Source of the DNA: Arctopsyche grandis
Taxonomy: Eukaryota > Arthropoda > Insecta > Trichoptera > Hydropsychidae
Length of the DNA: 64,000 nt
NCBI RefSeq assembly: GCF_051622035.1
Contig: NC_135362.1
Span: 8,435,501-8,499,500 of the forward strand
Direction: 5' to 3'
Part shown: in pieces, positions 58,561 through 64,000 of the stretch
Position numbering within the stretch: the stretch's first letter is position 1
Layout: every line of letters begins with the position of its first letter
Program-made: the position numbers and the translations under genes
The notes under the pieces: model-generated
What the model saw: the letters and a program-made list of their open reading frames with translations, nothing else
The model's database searches: none
Told to the model about the DNA's origin: nothing

Positions 58561-60789
58561 CTTAAAAATTTAAAAATATTCAACGTCGTATCGATAAGAA
58601 TTTCAGTAACCGATACTAAGTTTCAGTTCGATAGGACAAACGGTGTTCAAAAAATCCCCAAAATACACAGATACACAGACACACATTTTTTCTGGATCAT
58701 GAAAATCAGGCAAGTCCGAATCAGGCAAAATTTCGAGTTCAAATTTTCGCATGATAAAATAAAAAGGCGATAAATAAAATCTAAAATAAACCATAAGGAT
58801 CGTTGAAAATATCAACATGAATCGTAAGATTAAAAACAGAGTACGTGAACGAAAATCTCTGTGGCGTGCAGAATTTAAACTCCTGAAGAATCGAGAGATT
58901 ATGAATATCACCTCTCAGAATCTGTAAGGCATGATAAGGGAGGTGCATTTTTAAGAGTCAAAATATGACTATTATATTAGTAGTTACGAGAAAATGTTCA
59001 CTTTGAGGCCGACATTATATCTGGCATTGCTATAGTACTTTTATCATAGAATAGACCTATAAAAATTCAGAATTTTCTGCTACTTTATTATTCGTATTCA
59101 GTACTTAGTACTTGTCAACTTATAATATTCAGAAAAAAATTAAGGCAACTCGATTTTTGTTGACAAGCCGTAATTCTAAGCTGAAAAGTATGTAAAGAAA
59201 GCTTCAAATTATACAATAGCTTAACAAATTATAAATTTTTAATATACCTACACGCCAATAAGCAAAATAAAGTAAAAAACACATCCATCAAACAAAAATA
59301 TATTTTGTTTAGGTAATTTTCTCGTACAACTAGTACATATGTACATATATAGATACATATAAGCCTTCTGATGCATACATTTCCGAATCGGTGCATAGTC
59401 ATTTTTTTTACATTTCACATCGACTGCATTGATAGTCATCTAATTTGAAGGATTCCCGGAGGCTTTTTCCAGCGCTGGACGCTTAATGGGATTAATTGGG
59501 ATTCGAAAATACGGTGCAGACAGACATGATATACATACATATATATGTACATATATCGAGTCTATCGATTTTTTTTACACTGACAGACTCAATTTACAGC
59601 ACGAAAATACCGCATAATTGAGATATTTCAAATATTTTTCCATTCAATTTATGTAAAATTTGATATGTAATATATTTTATATACACATATGTATGTATAT
59701 AGCACTCTGGAAAATGTCAAAAGGTAACACGAGTGTATGACATACTACCCAAGACAAGTCCATTATGTCAGATAAATTTAATATTGCGGAGCGCTCTGCT
59801 GCAATTTCGCTCGTACAACACAATAAAAATGCACACGGCTGTTTTCCAATATGAATGCGCTTTTATACTTCTACTACATATTATTGCTGAAGTAAGCGAA
59901 TGTTAAGCAATATCCGAAATGAGTCTGGACATACATATGAAGCATTCTCGTATGTAAATACGAGCAAGCTTTGCCTTCGAAAGACCCATCAATTAGGGTA
60001 CTATGGAAAAGTATACAAAAACTAGTGATCTTTAGTAAATATGTATATATGGATCTGTATACGCGAAAAATATATGTACAAATAAATTTACAAATATAAA
60101 CATGAATTCGTATGTACATAAGTACACGAGTCCATAAGTTCAAAGTTCAAGGAACGCTTAGTATGTAATATTAGGTTATTTCTTTATTGAAAGGAGAATA
60201 TATCAATATGTTTATATCACAAATGTATTTTTTATATTGAATAAAAATAGCAGTACCGACAGGTATCATATTCCGTTTTGTTCAAACACTGTGACAAAAC
60301 ACGACTACCCCAGTCGTCTACGAATGTCTACGTTTCTACGCCAATGTTTTCATGTAGGCAAAGGGTGAGCCCAGTATATATACAGTCAATAATCTAATTT
60401 CCGCTCGGTGGAAAAGCTTTTACCGTACAGTCGTTGGAAAAATAGCATTAGCAATTTTCGAAACAGAAACGAAAAAAAATCAACAAAATATATTATATTA
60501 TATACACATCGAACGGAAAACCGTTCGTATGAATTTTAGGTTTCCTTCATTAGTATAATAATTGAATATAATATTGCATATAATAATTGAAAAATATAAT
60601 CATTGGCTAATGGACAAAGCAACGAGTAAAATAATTTATTTCATTAACATTAACAAAACTATCGCGTTATAGACGATCTATTATGAGCAATCATCTTTGA
60701 TTATGACAGTATCTAAAAGTGAATTCGTCATTTTGTTATGAACTTGTTACATCTTATCTACATACATAACTCGGGTCTACCTCACGGCA

Positions 60790-60895
60790 CCGAAAGTCAA
60801 AAGATCGAAAAAACGAATATATGAAGGCAAAGATCGAAAATCGAAAGATCTTAAGTCGAAAGATCAAAAAAAAAAGGTGCATGGTAAACGGTACA
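60790..60895. repeat. GATC/TTAAG-rich repeat module, also at 15990-16035
   Basis: AAAGGCAAAGATCGAAAATC-like words, CGAAAGATCTTAAGTCGAAA and GATCAAAAAAAAAAGGTGCA. The core is partly self-complementary (AAGATCTTAAG) and is matched in reverse complement at 15990-16035. The word GCATGGTAAACG occurs both here (60881-60892) and again at 61125-61136, on either side of the MITE. Confidence 0.55.
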
Positions 60896-60910
60896 ATGTA
60901 TAATATATAT

Positions 60911-61080
60911 CAGTGGCATGCAGTGAAATCATCCCTCTTTTTGTCATACAGTCTTGTTTAATGTGCGCGCGCAGGATACGGGAGGAAAAGCCTGTTCCTC
61001 CTGTTCCTCTTGTATCCTGCTCGCGCAAATTAAGTGAGGATGTACAACGAGGGGAGAGGGAGTTTTACCGCACGCCACTG
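60911..61080. mobile_element. 170-bp hAT-type MITE in a TA repeat, 8-bp target duplication
   Basis: The left end CAGTGGCATGCAGTG and right end CGCACGCCACTG are inverted repeats with the CAGTGG start typical of hAT elements. ATATATAT flanks both sides (60903-60910, 61081-61088), fitting an 8-bp duplication, though the TA array makes this less decisive. The interior is itself a near palindrome: GCGCGCAGGATACGGGAGGA against TTGTATCCTGCTCGCGC. Confidence 0.7.
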
Positions 61081-61336
61081 ATATATATATATATATATAT
61101 ATACTAACAGTTTTTCATATGTATGCATGGTAAACGAACATTTTCCATATTCTAACATTCGGTGCGGTGATGGTCACCCAAATAAATCATCGGTAACGTT
61201 ATTTGTTTATCTGTGTTACATTGTATAACATTTTCTATATGTAATCTTTATAATATATATTCATGAATATGTTCACATTATACATAAGCATATGTCTAGT
61301 CAAAAATAATAAAAATTTCGTAAATAAAAAGTATTT

Positions 61337-61445
61337 GTGACTAATTTTGCGAACAACTTTTTTGTGTGACCAGTTTTCTCGTGAACAATTTTTCTGTGTG
61401 ACCAGTTTTCTCGTGACCAATTTTACTTTGTGACCATTTTTCTCC
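61337..61445. repeat. Three imperfect tandem units of about 31 bp
   Basis: GTGTGACCAGTTTTCTCGTG occurs twice and TTGTGACCATTTTTCTC once, each with an AACAATTTTTCT-like block between. The minus-strand open frame over it (SHKKVVRK-like repetition) is a by-product. Confidence 0.7.
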
Positions 61446-64000
61446 CGATTCCGATTTCGACTTGGATGTTGACTTCGGGTTATATTGTAATTTTATTATT
61501 ATTTTTATTGCATAATTTAATTGGCGTAATCGAATGACCATTTCTGTTTCAGTTCCGATTCCGATTAATTATTACTATTCATATTGTAACTTTTTTTAAA
61601 ATCACGTATCAATCCGAAAGCCTCGTACAGTAAAAGCAGATTGTAGTGTCAAATGTATAGGTTGGCAACCAAAAACCGAAAAAAAATTAACAACTTTATT
61701 TTTTCGCAAACATGATTTACGGCGAGGAACACGCAAGAGTGTAAACAAAACCAAAAGGAAAATTCTCCTTGAAATAATGTGGCTCGCTCGGTAAACACTT
61801 TTATGGTACGGTTGACGTTGCCGAGGAACGGTTTTCAGTTAAATGAAATCTCATTTTCTTTGCAAATTTCAAGACAAGGAACGGAAGACGGGATGCGAGA
61901 GCAAAAAATAAAAAAATAAAACGGAAAGAAAATCAGACGTGATAAAACTATACATTGCTATCTGGGAGGAAACGTAGGGTGTGACTGCTATGTAGGCGTA
62001 GCGGAGGGTTGAAAAATGCTCCATACTACCACTTTCGCCACCACCCTGTACTTAATATTACACGCAAAAGTATGTACCATACACACCTAGACAAATATAT
62101 AACGAATTGATGTGTGCAAGAACGTCAGATCTCGAGCGCGTAAGTACCGAGGGATCCAGAGATCCAGGCAGGAGGGTAAGTACCGAGGAGTCGCCAGGAC
62201 GCGTGTCTGGAATCTTGGCACTCTTTTTACACCCCAACCGGTACTGGTATGTGTGATCTTTTGAATTGAATACATAAATCATATGATTCCCTTACGGGCT
62301 GCAAACAGTTTTTCACAAAAGCCACGCACGATTTTGTCTGCGCGCGTCTCCCTTTGTAGATAGTTCTCCCTCTAGATTTGCGAATTTGATGGACGCCTCG
62401 GTGAGTAGTTATGTTTATGTATCTTTTTATGCTTGTCGGGAATACAACTCAAATAATCCCGGTAGTTGAACGTCCTTTACTTTGAGTTTTACTATTTTTT
62501 TTGTGGTAGTGTGAGCGAGGGTAGTTGCGTAACGCAGTCTTACAAAGGAAAGAGTAATTAAAATCGGAATTTTATTACGTTTTAATACCTCGTCTAAGTC
62601 TGGCGTCAAGAAAGCTTTGAATTTTAATTAAACCGAGATTTAAAACAATTTAAGAATGAAAGTTGTTCTGCGCCGATACTTGATTATAAAATGTATGCCA
62701 AAGGTAAATCGACTTACTCGGATTAGCTTACAATAATACTAAAAATTTACCTACAATATTTTTACTAAAAATAAGTAAATAGAAACAATGATCATTCATT
62801 ATATTATTTTAATCAATTGCTTCTTAGCCATATATTACATAGATTTGCTATGGACGTGAAATTACGTTATTTCTGTGGATATCGTAGCCGAAAAAAATTC
62901 TCATTAGAATTTGATATTAATCCACGATGATTCCTCTTGAATTATAATCTTTTTATATTGTTGTATAGAATAGAAATATTGCTTTAATTAAATAATAATT
63001 AATAAGACCATAGAGTCTACATATATTATAGTTGTCTGAAATTTTATAATTTATAATTGTATGAAACAGATCCTGTATATATGTACAAATATGAACTTAA
63101 TAAATAATAACGTTCACAAATAATAATGTATTTTCGATATATATGTAAGTAATAAAAAGTCTTTGCAAATCAAAAAAAATTTCTAAGACATGTGTAGATA
63201 TGTAGTTCTTCGATGAAACAACACACTTTTGCTATGGTATTTTCCTTTTATTATGTTTTTTAATTTAAGTTTTCTGTATCAAATATCTACTGTTTATACT
63301 TTTAAATACATTTTCTAATTTACGAATTGCATTTTCTTTGAATTTTTTACCGTGCAAATTTGAAATGCAATTACATATGTATGTATGTTAACAAAAGTTC
63401 TTACATTAGCATATATATAGGTACATATGTACATATCACAGATGCTTTTCAATTATACAAGATCAGATTATATACATATGTACGTTACAAATTTTCCTCA
63501 TACACTCATATCATCTCATCTAAATCAGCACGAGGGGGTTTGAGAGACAGTTTAATGGTAGTCGTAGAAGATTTTATCGAAGCGCAAGTGCATATTGTCG
63601 TAAAAGAAACAATGGCGGTTCTCCGCTTTATATCTACCAAACAATGAAAAGTTTCACTTCACCGATTAACAACAAGCGGAGATTGTTTTCTTTGTTTCTT
63701 ATAAATTGTACGGCAAAACACGTTTTGTATTACAATCACACCATGGCCCCAAAATATTAATCACATAAAATCAAATCTAATACCTTCTAAGCTAACTTTT
63801 ATATTACAGTTTTGTTTGTATGTACTTTTTTAAGAGCTAAAGCTGTGATTATTCTTAAAAACTATTTATTAGCGTCAAAAAATTGTGATCTGGTTTTGAA
63901 CCACTTGCACTCTTAAGGTTGCTTTGATATCTTACCGATATACGGTTAGCTAACATTGAAATAAATTAACGTCTGCGACATAAAGCTAGAGGAGTTTACT

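Larger units (their letters stand above)
19286..64000. other. Repeat-rich region upstream of the tetraspanin exons (probable long intron and flank)
   Basis: The exon at 19109-19285 starts with a splice acceptor and mid-protein sequence, so at least one coding exon lies further upstream in the gene, to the right. I searched for a minus-strand exon encoding two hydrophobic helices and ending in phase 0, and found none I can defend. If the missing exon is outside the window, this whole region is intron. Stretches with nothing recognised apart from AT-rich unique sequence and short CATA/TATG tracts include 21930-23150, 23240-25550, 30080-31240, 38800-42700, 45340-46310, 46550-49430, 49750-52000, 53330-54750, 55320-56740, 57130-58020, 58930-60780 and 61450-64000. 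Confidence 0.5.

Noticed and set aside
61235..61541. Repetitive peptide (K/S/T-rich) on the minus strand
   Set aside because: It comes from a 31-bp tandem repeat and has no start context or homologous protein known to me.

Overview
This is an AT-rich eukaryotic window, most likely from an insect. Splice-consensus introns, very dense interspersed repeats and frequent CATA/TATG tetranucleotide tracts (the TACATACATACATATGTATG type) point that way. The order cannot be fixed from the sequence. There is no operon structure, and no intact rRNA or tRNA gene was recognised.

The only host gene I can support is a tetraspanin on the minus strand. Its last three coding exons lie at 19109-19285, 6633-6818 and 3849-3935. 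They are all in one phase, have good splice sites, and encode 149 residues: the third transmembrane segment, the large extracellular loop with the CCG motif and four cysteines, the fourth transmembrane segment, and a short C-terminal tail ending at a stop. The exons for the N-terminus and the first two transmembrane segments were not found. They are either to the right of the window or hidden in the remaining 44.7 kb. If the gene continues rightwards, most of this window is intron.

Region by region: 1-3848 lies downstream of the gene and holds a LINE 3' fragment, a SINE remnant and candidate poly(A) signals. 3936-6632 is an intron with a decayed hAT transposon, an inverted repeat pair, a perfect 41-bp palindrome and a LINE 3' end whose tail lies about 10 bp from the splice donor. 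6819-19108 is an intron with a 1.1-kb truncated LINE carrying a recognisable reverse-transcriptase C-terminus, several MITEs and a few GC-richer unique islands. 19286-64000 is a mosaic of SINEs, MITEs, foldback elements, an LTR-like fragment, two long (AT)n arrays and unique sequence without a recognised gene.

The most interesting pattern concerns retroelement 3' ends. At least three different LINE/SINE families end in a 10-bp stem-loop. The stem sequence differs between families but stays self-complementary, while the loop keeps a GC..TTRGG...CCTGT core, and an A-rich tail (often TAAA-type) follows. This looks like a shared reverse-transcriptase recognition structure supported by compensatory change. 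Other strong structural finds are a 935-bp element with 348-bp inverted arms next to TTAA/TTAT, a 734-bp DNA transposon with a 9-bp target duplication inside an LTR-like promoter sequence, a 170-bp hAT-type MITE inserted in a TA repeat with an 8-bp duplication, and a perfect 33-bp-arm hairpin. I saw no convincing new multi-gene system. The novelty here is in the repeats.
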